Assembly (NCBI RefSeq): GCF_001039355.2
Contig: NW_019774181.1
Location: 329,000-388,537 of the forward strand
From: Lingula anatina
Lineage: Eukaryota > Brachiopoda > Lingulata > Lingulida > Lingulidae
Reading direction: 5' to 3'
Length of the DNA stretch: 59,538 nucleotides
Positions 24,625 to 36,700 of the stretch are shown piece after piece. The position numbers were made by a program, and so were the translations under genes. The notes beneath the pieces were generated by a model, which saw only the letters and a program-made list of their open reading frames with translations, was not told where the DNA came from and did no database searches. Positions within the stretch are counted from its first letter, which is position 1. Each line of letters opens with the position of its first letter.

Positions 24625-24832
24625 GGCCATATTCATAACCAAAGTTGATCCACGGACTAACAGATCTGCAGATCAAATATGGCCACCCCATTTGAAGGCC
24701 TGCTGCATAATTATGGCAGGAAATTAATTCAGTGTCTACTAAGAGATTATGCGGCAAGCTTTGAAGTGGCTTGGCCATATTCAAGATCCGAGGATCTGTT
24801 AGACCTCTGGTCAACAGGTTGTGAATACAGCT
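24625..24832. mobile_element. Palindromic MITE, core family copy
   Basis: Left GGCCATATTCATAACC, AGTTGATCCACGGACTAACA and GATCAAATATGGCC. Right arm is the approximate reverse complement, ending GGTTGTGAATACAGC. Its closest relative in the window is 22425-22631, 2.2 kb away. The right arm is more diverged. Confidence 0.7.
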
Positions 24833-25192
24833 TAAGAATTCTTCTGGCGGTAACTGGGACTAATCATAACATACATATTCCGGTCTCACTTAGTCTTTGT
24901 GTGAACGTGGCTCACTCGTATATTTCAATATTTGCATGCATGGAATACAAAGTGGGTACATCTTGTGGAAACGTCAAAGCAGTCTATCTGAACAGTTTGA
25001 TTTATTGATGCTAGATACCCTAGGCTCACAAGCAGAAATTGGCTTTTTTTAATTTTCAATACCATAACCTTATTCATAGTTAATGAGTTATGAGTAACAC
25101 ATTGTAACTTCTTACATATATGTGTGTGCAAGCATGGGAAAGCATGCTTTTTACATGACCATGTTTATCGTGCATAAAGAAGATATCTGCAC

Positions 25193-25229
25193 GTGTGTGT
25201 GTGTGTGTATGCGTGTGTGTGTGTGTGTG
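25193..25229. repeat. (GT)n microsatellite
   Basis: GT units with one ATGC interruption. Confidence 0.95.
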
Positions 25230-26328
25230 GTTATTTTGAGTTCATCTTCAAACCAGGAGCTGTATGGATGTACAAATCCATAAAACATCACTCTTACATT
25301 TATTCAAGACCTATTTACTGTTCGATTAAACATATATTTATCTACCCTTGTAGCTGACCTATATAATCCTCAACAGGTGAATCATTGATGTTCTTTCTAA
25401 CCTCAGAAGTTACTGTAAAATTAATGCAATCTGCAATCACACATGACTTGAGACTGGCAACTAGTCTAACAAGACAAGAGAATAGGTCTGTCAATTTCTA
25501 TTTGTATGCGAAATACCATACATAAAAGCACAATATAAGGAAAGTACCATCTCTTGCCTTGAAGGTTCTTATCTCTTTTTTAGATAACCTTCTCCAATGT
25601 CTGCAATGTCCAAAGGAATGTAACATCTTTTTTTAGAGATGGAATGACACCACCCATTGCTTGAACACTGCCCTTTTTTAACACAGTGAAAATATATAAA
25701 GATGAAGGTTACCATTCCCAGGGATAAAAATTCATTTTAAAAAGGGATTTGGGAGTTTGGAGCCTTATGTCATGACAGTAAGACAGCTGAGCAGAAAAAT
25801 AATGAGGAGCAAGAAAAATTGGCTAATTGTATTTCTCATGCCATAACCCTGTATCTTTGAATAGTTAAATAGTCTTATTTTCATGGGTGAATGTAGCTTA
25901 CCAGACACCCCCCCCCCCACCCCTTTACAATTCCTAAGAAGATTTAGACAATTTGAGAAAATTGATGAAAATAAAGACTGAAAATCCGGAAATCTGGCAT
26001 AATCCAGAAAACTTAAACACATGCAATCTGCATCAAATGAGGCATTACATTTTCATTGCACCTGAAACTACGGACTGTGCCAAGACCAGTTGTCATGCAG
26101 AGAATTATGGGGATGGCGTAATGGTATTTCTTAATGAAAACTTTCATAGACCTAACATAATTAGTGCTCTAATGAGACCATGAAAGATTAGTCGATACTG
26201 CTACTATTTTGATTGAGTATCTGAAATGTAATTGTGCTGCTTTCCGTGTCTCTGTAATTACTACATTCACAGTGTTGTTCAGGGGGCATCTCAAATCATC
26301 AAAAATATATATTGTATTAACTGCTGAA

Positions 26329-26340
26329 GGGGGGGGGGGG
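26329..26340. repeat. G homopolymer
   Basis: A run of about 12 G residues. Confidence 0.9.
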
Positions 26341-26391
26341 ATTGCAAAAATAATGGGGTAGTTTAGGAGACTTAAATAAAAAAGACAAATA

Positions 26392-26559
26392 CAGGGGCGG
26401 ATCCAGAGATATTTTCTGATAGTCTTCCAAATTATCTTTGTGGATCCATCCTCCATTTTTGACCGTCTTCCGACAGAAAAAGATAGATACCATTCAATGT
26501 AAACTTGAAAATCTGACCATCTTCTGGAAGACCCAGAAGACGGCTTAAATCCGCCCCTG
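26392..26559. mobile_element. Complete CAGGGGCGGAT-ended MITE, 168 bp
   Basis: The left end CAGGGGCGGATCCAGAGA is matched by the right end TTAAATCCGCCCCTG. Further inward, GTCTTCCAAA and GACCGTCTTCC pair with CTTCTGGAAGACC and CAGAAGACGG. It is near-identical in layout to 47219-47387 and to the fragment at 2007. CAGGG-type ends are typical of hAT elements, but no clear 8-bp target duplication is visible here, so the superfamily is inferred. Confidence 0.8.
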
Positions 26560-27126
26560 AAATATAACACAGATTTAATGTTCTGTCTAGGTAGAAAAAT
26601 TGATTTGAATAAAATATATATAGTTACATTTATTTTTTGACAAAACATAAAAGTAAATTTGGCTTTTTCCTTAATCCATTCTCTATGGTAATTTAATAAC
26701 CAGTGTATTCATTGTGCAGGAAAGAAGGGAACATTTCAAAACAAAAAGAAAATTGATGGAAAGAAACTGTTCACACACCGCGACAATGACAAGGATTGTG
26801 TCATTTCCTCTGTTTTCTTTACAAGGAATTCTGTCTCCAAAAGCATTACTACAGTACACAAAATAAGCTGGCAATCAAGGTTTTAAGAGCTCAACTGAGT
26901 GCATTAATTGTTATTTAATCAGCCAGCATGTTTTCTCAGGGAAAGCTAGGTAGAAACAACTACACTTAAAAAGAGCTCTGTAGTATTTCCAACTTGTCCA
27001 TAACCACAGTTGAGTGACTGTGAAATGGATAAACAGCAGCTTCAAGATGAAAACTTTGTTTATAGCATCACTCAAAGTCTACAATTCTACCCCACTATAC
27101 ATTTTGTCCATCCCAAGTTATTTAAA

Positions 27127-27145
27127 TTAAAAAAAAAAAAAAAAA
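27127..27145. repeat. A homopolymer
   Basis: A run of about 18 A residues in AT-rich intron. Confidence 0.9.
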
Positions 27146-29328
27146 CATTTTTCACAACAAAATAAAAATTCAGATGAAACAAAAAAGAAATGCCTTCTCC
27201 AAAGTCAAAGTTCCCTAATTAGTGGTTAAGTTCAATAAAATTAAAATCAGTTCCAAAACAGTATGACTGACATCATCTTCTTGTTATTGTGATCATATGT
27301 TATTCTCTGATCCATTGGTCACCAACGAACTTCCATATTCCACGTAAGCACGTTTCCCATTACAGATCTGACAATGATCTGATTAAGTCATGGTAAAGCT
27401 GATTATCTATATCAATTAAATGCTAATTGCAACCAATCAAAATTTGGCCAGTGTAACTGTAAGCATACTGCGCGTCTTTGCTCAAATTCTTTTCTGATAC
27501 TTCTTGAATTTATTCATATATTGATTAGTTCTTCAGGGCTTCAGTTAATTTTCCATAGCTGATATAAACTTTCCAAATCAATAAGAAGTAAAGTTGTTAC
27601 TGTCTTGGGCTTCTTCATATTGGACTCAGTATTAGATATCATATCTTACATTTTCATCAAGTAGTTTGCAGTTTAAATGCTTGATCTTTGGTCTAGAAGA
27701 TATTTTTAGATTTTATTGGAAAAAATAGTGCCTTCAATAAAAAGAAAAACTTTCAAAAGTAGAGTTTGGTATGTAGCTCCACAATTTACTTTCAAATTCT
27801 AAAGACAATTATTACCAGAAGACACAAGGATCAGATTTCTTCCTCTTTTAAAAAAATCAGATACCTATTACACTTACCAACCTTTTTTTTCAACAAAAAA
27901 GGCAAAACATTAACTCCGATGAAGTGATTTAAACCATCTAAACAACTGCCAACTGTGGAAGTAGAATAAGAAAAGTAAGTAGATTAAAGTTCATTAAAAA
28001 GACATGCTCTGGATGCTGATAAGGTACTCAGCAGAAAACCAATGTTAGTGCATTCTACTTGAATAAGTGCTTTGTAAAACCCAATTTGGCAAGTTCCATT
28101 CTTTCTCCTAGCATTGATTTTGGCCCACCTTTCTATCTCATATTTAGTGAGTGAGCCAAGAAGAAAAAAAATTCAATCTACATCCTGAAGTTAAAGTGAC
28201 CCTTTTAAAGACCGGTGCGTCCCCAGGTATCTATATCTCTCGGCTAGTCCATCTTCTAATAAGCTTTGTGATTAGAAGCCAACTGAGAAGCCGGCTATTG
28301 ATTCCTAAAGATCAGACTTGCATACCAATAACACACTTGAAAGATTTCACTGACTTAAAACCTTGTGTATGGCATTCTTGTAACAGACTTAGACTGTTAA
28401 CTCTAGATCTAGATCTTATTGTCTTTAACAGAGGAGGTTTATCTTCACTGTGGGTATGGTAACGCTCATGTATTACAAATACTGACTCTATATATGTATA
28501 CATGGTGTTCAAAATTGGCAATGAAACAATTAAGTCTCAGTCAAACACTGTGAACATAAATGGCTTTATTTCTGAAACACTTGAGTAGATTAGACATGTG
28601 TAGATATAAACCTGTTAGATGCTTAATCTACAAGCAAGAAAACTAAATTTTGTTTCTTTTTTTTTAAATTTTTTAATCATTATTTTTACTTTCTTAGGAA
28701 TGAATCAAACTGAGACCATATTAAACTAAACCCATTCAAAGAATTGACTTTTGGATATCAGAACAATGAAGAATCATGCCCTCTGGAATCCATATTTGCC
28801 GTACTTGAAAGGATCTCAATTTTTCTAGAGCCCTACAGTGCAGAATGTCATCTAATAGACTTGCAAACTGTCTTGCCTCTTGATTGAATAAATGGAGGAG
28901 ACCGCCTAGTGTTTGCTAAGTTGGAGTATTTGTAACTGTGATTATTCCTGGGTCAATTTATATTCCACTGAATTAATGAAGTCAAAAGACTTTATGGAGC
29001 ATCAAGAATGGAATGGTTTATTGGGCAATTTTGAGCATTTGGGGGAAAAAAAGGGGGAAAACATTTCAAAATACACATCACCAGCGTTTTACATAAAAAT
29101 TAACACTGCATCCATGAAAAACAATGACGTGATCTACAAAAAATAAAATAATAATAATAGCCAACGCCAAACAACATATCAGAGATGTTACGCCGCATGT
29201 AATTCTACCGCACGGCACCCATGAGACACCATAGAAAAGTTGGGGAAACTTTCAGTCGGCAAGCACGCGCTTCTCTTAAACCCACTTACCTGTTGACTTT
29301 AATAAGAAAAACAGTCACATTATCTTAC

Positions 29329-29523
29329 CTTGACATTCTGTCTGATGTGCAGCGCCGGTTTTGCTCCCCACGTTCCTCTGATCTCTAGCTTTTTATGTGA
29401 AGATATATATCCGCATGCTTCGTCGCCGGCGTCGGTGGCGTTGACATAGTCAACCGCGACCAACGCTACCATCATTAGTACGACACCAGACAACGTGCGA
29501 GTAAGCTCCTTTCTAGGCGTCAT
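29329..29523 (-). CDS. Signal-peptide exon 1 of the minus-strand membrane protein gene
   Basis: This exon is 195 bp (65 codons), from ATG at 29523 to donor GTAAGA (29328-29323), ending in phase 0. The start MTPRKELTRT is basic and is followed by a hydrophobic core (LSGVVLMMVALVAV) and a plausible cleavage site after YVNA. The mature N-terminus would be TDAGDEACGYISSHKKLEIR, continuing GTWGAKPALHIRQNVK. This Met was chosen because it opens a canonical signal peptide and there is a fitting donor. One Cys is seen in the mature segment. A second donor-like GTAAGT lies about 40 bp further on, but using it would read through an in-frame stop, so it is unlikely in this frame. Local CpG density is higher than in the introns, as expected near a promoter. 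Protein family not recognised. Confidence 0.8.
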
Positions 29524-30813
29524 GGTTAAGCGACAGTAAACCTCGTGAGATTAACTCACAATCCTCTAAGGTGTACCTCGGCGTTTAGCTTCTGTCATCC
29601 GAGCCATTTTACTATTAAATTTAGCAACTAAACTCGTGAGTCGCAGCGAGTGTCTCCTCGCCGCTAAGCAGCTTCGCTCTTCAGCATGGTTTATTTATGC
29701 CAGCACGTCAGTTGCACTGCCTCCCACTTATCAGACCCAATTAACTTGTTAGTCGTGATATTTTTATCTTCAAACCGGTCTGTTCAATATTTCATAGGGT
29801 TCCACCGCCTGTCTATTTCAATTTAAAAAGAGGCACTACAAAGCATTTTGCAATGAAGCGTCCACCGAAATACAGCGAGAGAATGAAACAATAATTAGAA
29901 GGAGGGAGCACAGTAAGAAGAAGAGCCAAGGTGCGTGTGATAGCGCTGAGACGAAAGTGACTGTGAGAAGGGATTTGAATCAAATGCGATGGTGTTCAGA
30001 CCTTAAATGCCGCTTTTAGTCCAATTGTAGAAGTATGGTGTAGCCAGTGGTTAATGGAGTGTCTGTTTGCCGGTCGCAGTCGTTGGGTAAGTGATGTAAC
30101 GCTCAACGCAGCGTTAGTGACACTCGCCTTTGCTTGAGCTTGACAAAAAAAAAAAAAGTAAGGTGGCTGCCAAGTGTCAGCGTAATTAGTTTTGCTGTGA
30201 GGTTTTCCTTGGATTCTCCTACCGCGAGATGTCACCAGAATGCAGTGTGATTGCGAATTACTTGCACCGAATAGCATGTTATTTTTCTTAAAACCCATAC
30301 CAATGTATTTTCATCTGTATGACATACAGTTTATTCAATATAATATTTTTTCATGATAAATTTATTAAAATTTACTCCTGAAATAAATTGGTAACAACCT
30401 GAGATGCAGAAAATCCTTCAGATTAAAGATGTCACAGAAGGATAAATACTTTGGAATATGCCAGTATGCATATTGTGTCACTTTTTTTTTCTGCACATCT
30501 GCTGTTTCTGTTGCATTATAATGTTCAAAGGCAAGGTATCAATGCAACAGCATTACAACCAGTATTTTGAGTCATTCACTTTTAGTCTGTGTGCTTATTC
30601 TTCTAGGTCATCTTCACTGCAGTACTGGTATTCAGTCTGCCAAACATTGTCATGAATAATCAGTATTTCAAGTGTCATATTAACAAAAACTTGAAACCCA
30701 TATTTATATCTCTAAAGTTTGTGTAATGTTAGAATAACAATAAACACTTCAAAATGTCATTACATATACATAGCATTTTCAGGCTGTCATGAGATACTAA
30801 CAGAACTGCCATC
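29524..30813. promoter_or_regulatory. Divergent intergenic interval between the two start codons
   Basis: About 1.29 kb separates the two predicted initiator codons, so both promoters must lie here or in unseen upstream exons. On the minus strand a TATA-like GCATAAATAAACC sits at about 29688-29700, some 170 bp before the minus ATG. The half next to the minus gene is relatively CpG-rich. The half next to the plus gene is AT-rich with an A run at about 30145-30157. Just before the plus ATG, a TACTAAC motif and CAG trinucleotides suggest that the ATG exon may begin at an acceptor, with a 5' non-coding exon upstream. Confidence 0.45.
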
Positions 30814-30972
30814 ATGATGTTTGGAAGCACTTGGTCCCTTGTTCTCTTGTCTCTTGTGGGCCTCCATGTAGTTGTGCCAGAGGAAGTCAGCAAGGCCACT
30901 CTGCTGGACTCTCTCCCAGATGGAGGCCAACTGCAAGGCCCAACTGTAGTGACCGTTAGAACTTCTTTCATG
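30814..30972 (+). CDS. Signal-peptide exon 1 of the plus-strand membrane protein gene
   Basis: This exon is 159 bp (53 codons), from ATG to donor GTAAGT at 30973, ending in phase 0. It begins MMFGSTWSLVLLSLVGLHVV, a signal peptide with a strong hydrophobic core. The mature part starts near VPEEVSKATLL and runs DSLPDGGQLQGPTVVTVRTS to FM. The first of two adjacent Met codons is taken as the start; the second is equally possible. The Thr-Val-Arg-rich end precedes the GAVEF of exon 2, much as IRQNVK precedes GNIEF in the minus-strand gene. Acceptor-like CAG sites at about 30779-30803 leave room for a 5' UTR intron. Confidence 0.8.
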
Positions 30973-31031
30973 GTAAGTTTACGTTTTTTGTGTCGATTAA
31001 TATTATTGGCCTTTTGCCTTATGGTGGTTGA

Positions 31032-31097
31032 TATTTTATTTTATTTTATTTTATTTTGTTTTGTTTTATTTTATTTTGTTTTATTTTATTTTATTTA
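31032..31097. repeat. (TTTTA)n pentanucleotide repeat
   Basis: About 13 units of ATTTT, with some TTTTG variants, beginning about 60 bp after the intron 1 donor. Confidence 0.93.
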
Positions 31098-31582
31098 TTA
31101 ACTTTATTTTTGCATTAAAATTTAAAATGTAAGATTTGTCTTTTAATTCACAAAAATGTCATGAATAATGATTTGTGTAGTCAGTGTTGTAAGCCAAGTT
31201 TAACATACTTGGCATGCTTAAAGTGTTGTGTAAAAATAGCTTGCAGATCTGTGGATTTTCCTTAATGGTACACTGGGGAGTGCAGAATTACATTTCTTTA
31301 CTGAGCAAGTCTACACGCATAAAAGATTTTATTGAAGAGAGAGTTGTCTGACAAAGTTCATTGCCCCTTATGCCCTCAACCCCAGAAAAGCCCTTGCAAA
31401 ATTTGCCTGTGCAATAGATTTTAATAATGTTATTCTAAGTGAGGAGTCAAGGAATTTTATGGTCTTCTCTTTAATGTTTTCTTTGATTTCATCAAAATAG
31501 CTTAAAGACGTGTATAAGAAAACATATATTGTGAAAGATGGATGAAACCATTTTGCTAAAATTCTTCTGCTCAGTTAAGATT

Positions 31583-31731
31583 GGGGCCCAGTAACTCGAA
31601 AGCATCGCGCTTTGCGAATAGTGATATCACATAGAGGCTACAAAGTATTATATGGGCCGAGTATGGGCGAGTTATGGAATCGAGAGGCTTACGCTTGGTC
31701 ACAACGTGCGATGCTTTCGAGTTATGGGGCC
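31583..31731. mobile_element. Short MITE with CTCGAAAGCATCGC arms
   Basis: Left GGGGCCCAGTAACTCGAAAG (continuing CATCGC to 31608) is mirrored by right GCGATGCTTTCGAGTTATGG (31708-31727, continuing GGCC). A third, partial motif (GGGCGAGTTATGGAATCGAG) lies inside. Target duplication is unclear because the termini are G-rich. Confidence 0.65.
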
Positions 31732-33574
31732 GAGCTCTCCATAGTCAGCAAGTGTCTGATCTTAGTGGAGATGGATGGGAAAGGGGTTAGAGGCCAGTAA
31801 ATGGGAAGGGGGGGGGTTGAATTGAAAGAACCATCTTTTTGGCCAGATAAGGTCCCCATTTTAAAAATGAGAATTTCACCTAGTGTGTTCAATAACATTT
31901 GTCACATGGTCAACGCAGGGGTGTAAATAGGTCAGTTTTTTCAGAAAAAGAATAACCCCCCTCTTCTTTGAAATAACTGGCAACAGTGTGAGAGTTACTT
32001 TCATAAGTGAGCTTAGCTGATTCAAGTAGTCTGCAGCAAAAAGTTGCATTAAGAACGGTTGGCCTATCTTCAATTTAAATACACTCTAGTATTTAAAATG
32101 ATAATTTCTGATAATGCACAAAGATGTATCTACATAGTTAACTGTGGAGCCAACATGCCTCACCACCTGTTTGTTATTATGATACCCAATCTTGCACGTG
32201 CTCTCTATCTCACTTCAGACAAGATTCATGTATGCAAAGCAATTTGATTCCGTAAACCCGAGAAGATCCCTAAGCACACACATAGTCTGATACTTGTACA
32301 AATCTAAGGGGATTGTTTTGGCTGGCCTGGTATGTTTGTGTGTGTGCTGATCAAACAGTGTGTTTACTGCTGTGATAAGAACGATCAGAGACGGGATAGA
32401 AGGGATATATTCATGCAGTAGCTTAAGACGGGACAGTGGCTGTGTTCACATTGGTTATAAATTGAGTCTGTTCTGAAGGGGTACAGTTTTTATTTTAGAG
32501 GATAGAAACTTCCCCTCAATAGTTTCTGTTTACTTCTCTGGGGGCATATTTACACTTAGGATTACTTATTTCTTAACATCGGGCTTTAAAATTTGAGGCT
32601 TGGGAGAAGGGTTGTGATCTCATTTTATTTCTAAAAATAATGAGGTTTAGAATGTTGGGCTATTGATGGTAGATATTTCTCACTATCTGTGCATAACCTG
32701 TAAGATTTGTAAACGTGCATATTTGCTGTTTTCCTTTTCGATATGAACAGGGGGAATGATAACAGTACCTGTGAGATTATGAGCATTTAACTTTCAGTTA
32801 ATTTGCTTCTCTGAACATGATAAGATATATGCAGTTCATTGATGAGATTAAAATGTATTTATATTTGCATCTGTGACTTGGTAACTCATCCTTTATATAC
32901 CAGCCAGTGACTGGTTTGCTCAAGAGACTTGATGTGATATGCTGATGCAACTTTTCAACTTTTTCATCTATTTTTATCCTGTTTGCCCATACTCCTCCCA
33001 TTTTCCCTCCTACCGCCATCTTTTTTCACCTGATACCCCTGTACCCCCCCCTCTCTTTTCAACCAGAACATGTAACCCACCCTTCTGTCTTTATTTGCAA
33101 AAGAGTTCTTGTACAAGTGAGCCATGGGATGGCATTATCATGCTCATATTCAATGATTTAATAAACCAGTCACCGGATTCCAAAAACCCAGAACCCTTCA
33201 GCAGTTACTTTTGGCTCTCCCCCTCCTGATTTCTATAGAAATAGAAGTTGTTTCAGATTAGATGCATGACATGTTAGCATTTACATTTACAAGGGAATTG
33301 TTTTTCGAGAAAATTATGAGAAATTTTCACCAAGAGGGATATATGTTAATGAATTTAATACAGCATGCGAACTCTAAATGATGTCATGGATGCAATCCCA
33401 TGTGGATTAATAAGAATTAATCACCAGAAGTCCTGACCGAAGGACATAAAGGGATAGAAATTTCTATAACCTGGCATTTGAATTGAAGGAATATGCGTTT
33501 ATTGCGTTCAAGAGGCCGGAGGTGCAATGATGTCACCACTATGTTCAATAAGTGGTTTGTGGACAGAAACGACC

Positions 33575-33700
33575 GAGAGTAATGAAAGGTGCATTTACAC
33601 TCTAGTTGGCAATTTAATTGAGATTTGAAGAGTAGAATGACCAGTTGTGATGGAAAGTGTGTCTGCACTCCAGTTGTGATGACTTAATTTGATTAAGTCC
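33575..33700 (+). repeat. Imperfect tandem duplication, period about 69 bp
   Basis: TGCATTTACACTCTAGTTGG..AATTTAATTGAG and TGTGTCTGCACTCCAGTTGT..CTTAATTTGATTAAG are successive, diverged units. Confidence 0.5.
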
Positions 33701-36700
33701 TTGTTTCCAGTCAAACTGAACATGGATTTGACAAATTTCAGCACTGGCCTATAATTATGCCCACAGCAGAAAACTTCTCTCATGGTACATAGCTTGGCTT
33801 TATTGAAAGATACAAAGTTTTATGTTTTATCCATAAAATTTGTGAACCAAATTCATTGATTAATCACCAAATGAAGTCCTTTTTTTGTCATCTTAACCCC
33901 TGTAAATAATTTAGCCAAAAACCTGCAGACCTTTATGAGTTTAGCAGAAGCATTTTAAAAAGAAAATTATGTTGACAGAATGTGAAGTGTGTTATCTAGT
34001 GCATGTTGTGAAATGTTTGCCATTGTATACTTTATATCAAGTGTACAGAGAAAGAAATTTGAGGACCATATTCTGCCCTTGTGTAAGCTAAAGTTCCCAC
34101 CTGCGATAGAATGTGCCCCAAGTAGGACTCCACAAGTATGATTTTCAAAACTACATATGACAACACAGTTAAAACTTAGTGCACAGTGGCCATAACACCG
34201 CTTTTGATTCCGCGGGGAACATGAAATCTGTTGCTTGTGTCCAATTGCGCTGAAAGAAATTTCTTTCTTCGCGATCAGATCCGTAAACAGCAAATAGTTC
34301 TTCACCTATAAGTTTGCAGTTTACTAGAAAAACATCCAATGAATCAATAATCGGCTCGAGTACTGAACACAGAGTATATGATTTAAGCCTTTGTTCACCT
34401 TTTCATCATTAACAGTCCTCAATAGCGGATTGAATAAAGCTACCCCTGTAATGGCCAGTGAGCTAGGTGGGATCCAATTCCCAATACCTTTAATAAAGGG
34501 CTGTATTCTCATCTGAGGGTCAGTTTTCCAGGTAGGCAGATCTGACCAGTATTGACCACACCTTGGACAAAGCCACTGGTGCTAAACTCATTAGTCATTG
34601 CCAGTATCAAATTTTTGCCTTCTTAAGGAAAGTGGTCAGGAAAGTCCAGTCTGGTCATTTGCCAGTGTGTTGTTTGTGATAATCATTTTCTCAACTCATC
34701 TTGTGTCATTTCCTCTGGCATGTTGAGGTATGTCTGACCTGTATTGCCCAATAAATTGGCATGCTGACTAATATTTCCAATTTAATTGGTCATTTTCCCA
34801 ATCAATATCTTTTTTCCCAAATATGTTGGAGATGGACATTTATTTTTCTTTTGTGGTTAGTACCTTCAGTTCATTTAACTTCGGTTATATTATGTCACTG
34901 ATATAAATGAAAAGGTGGCATGTCACAGAAATTGTGTCAGACATTTATGGTGAATTGTTAAATCCACAGGCTATCAAGTGTCCTGTGGTCAGTTTAAGAG
35001 GGAAATGGTCAGAGAGTGTCCTCGGTCACCTGGGGATGGGTTAATTAACTTCATTGTTATTAACAGAGAAATTTGTTCTTACATTGATAGTGTTATTTGA
35101 TTCCATTTCAAAGGAATTTTATGTGCTATAGCAGTTTATAACTCTTTGTCCAACCTAGAAAGGTGATTTCTTAGTCAGAGCAGGTTAACAGTATTAAATG
35201 GACTAAAAATTGTCCAGAGAAAGGAGTCTAAAATCTTTTTTCATGTGGGTTATATATTATTCCTTATTATTTCTGATTGGCTAATAAATTGAAAAGACCT
35301 GTTAAAATTGGAAGAGTCAGAAAAATATTTCCTTTGTAGTCAGTGCCATCTCTGAAAAGATAACATTAGTGTCTGATGGTACCATGGCCCATAGGAGCCT
35401 CCTTGTTTGTCTTTTTGAAGCTCTTTTTCAAAGACCAATCTAACAGGGTTCTGTTACTTCAGTTTCATTCTGGCCTCTCAAGAGACTAAAGTCAATATTT
35501 TGCAGTACCAAATAGCCTCTCAGATGACAAAAATGACATGGTCATGTCAGTTTAGACTGCTGTGAGGACCTTTGGTCAAAACTGTTGACGAACATGTTGG
35601 CTTCAATGGCCCATGGTACTACGATGGCTTTGTGTGGTCTTTGGCATCAGTATCAGTAATAGTGAGGTTACTTTCTGTAGTGGCCATTATGTCCAGTCTT
35701 GTTACATGACACTGTTGTTTGACAACACAGTAAGGCAGTGTTGTTTGTGTACATATTATTACAGAGAAGGAGGGAAGGACCGTCCTTTTTGATTAAATTG
35801 AAACACTTTGAAGTTATTCTTAAACATGATATGATATTGTGATTGCTAGATTGAAACATTTGTGTTGAATAGAACTTGAATAGTGTGGAATTCTAATTAT
35901 GTTGTGTATTTTTTATGTCCAGTATGTTCCTTTTTGCTCTTTCTCAGGCTTGAGACCACCTTTTTTCCTGAGCTGTTTCTTACTGATTCATTAATAACCA
36001 AAAATGAAATTTATAATGGAATACTTTTTCCAAAACCCCTTGTTAGACTTTGACAGAATGCACAGTTTCTGGGAAACTGGATATATTAAAAAAAAAAGGA
36101 TTCATGCTATTGTGTCTGGAAAAAGTTGAATAATATTCCCCTATCCACAGTGGAATAAATTATTTCCTGAAATTTTCTGAGAAAAACAGGCATGGTATGG
36201 CAAATGTTCTTTTGGGTGTTTTTCCAGGAATGCTTGTGGCCTTGAACACACTTAATTTTGTTTAAGAATGGAGGAGGAGCAAAATTACCAAATACTGTGT
36301 AGTTAGGAAAAGCATCTTATCCTTAAATGTAATATCATTAGCTAAGGTTTAAATGGTGCATTAAGGCAATCCCAAACATTAATTCATTTAGTCTAAATGT
36401 GCTGTTTGAACCAATTTGGGGAATCTCTAAAATAGCAAAAAAAAAAAAGCCAATTCCAAATTAACATATTCAGGAAGTGCCCATGCAAGCACTGTTGGTG
36501 AGACCATTGGTTATAGTGACATACCAAAAAGCTTGGTAAGCTTGACATTGCCATGTCTTTCTGTTAAAAAAAATTCAGATTGGTGAGGCAAGACAATCAT
36601 CATTTTGCACCCCTGTCTAAGATTTCTCTAGAATTGTATTATCTGTCTTTACCTCAAAAACTGCTATATCTTCCAAGAAAAGTACTTAGAAATAATTAAG

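Larger units (their letters stand above)
16450..29328 (-). other. Minus-strand gene intron 1, about 12.9 kb
   Basis: Separates the signal-peptide exon from ectodomain exon 2. It carries a high density of MITEs (17119, 18091, 22425, 24625, 26392), simple repeats, and one unexplained 231-codon open frame at 23594. No additional exon with supported borders was seen. The open frame at 28151-28462 is treated as chance. Confidence 0.65.

Noticed and set aside
26169-26648. 159-codon minus-strand open frame
   Set aside because: It covers the CAGGGGCGGAT MITE and a G homopolymer, so it is repeat-derived with no protein-like features.
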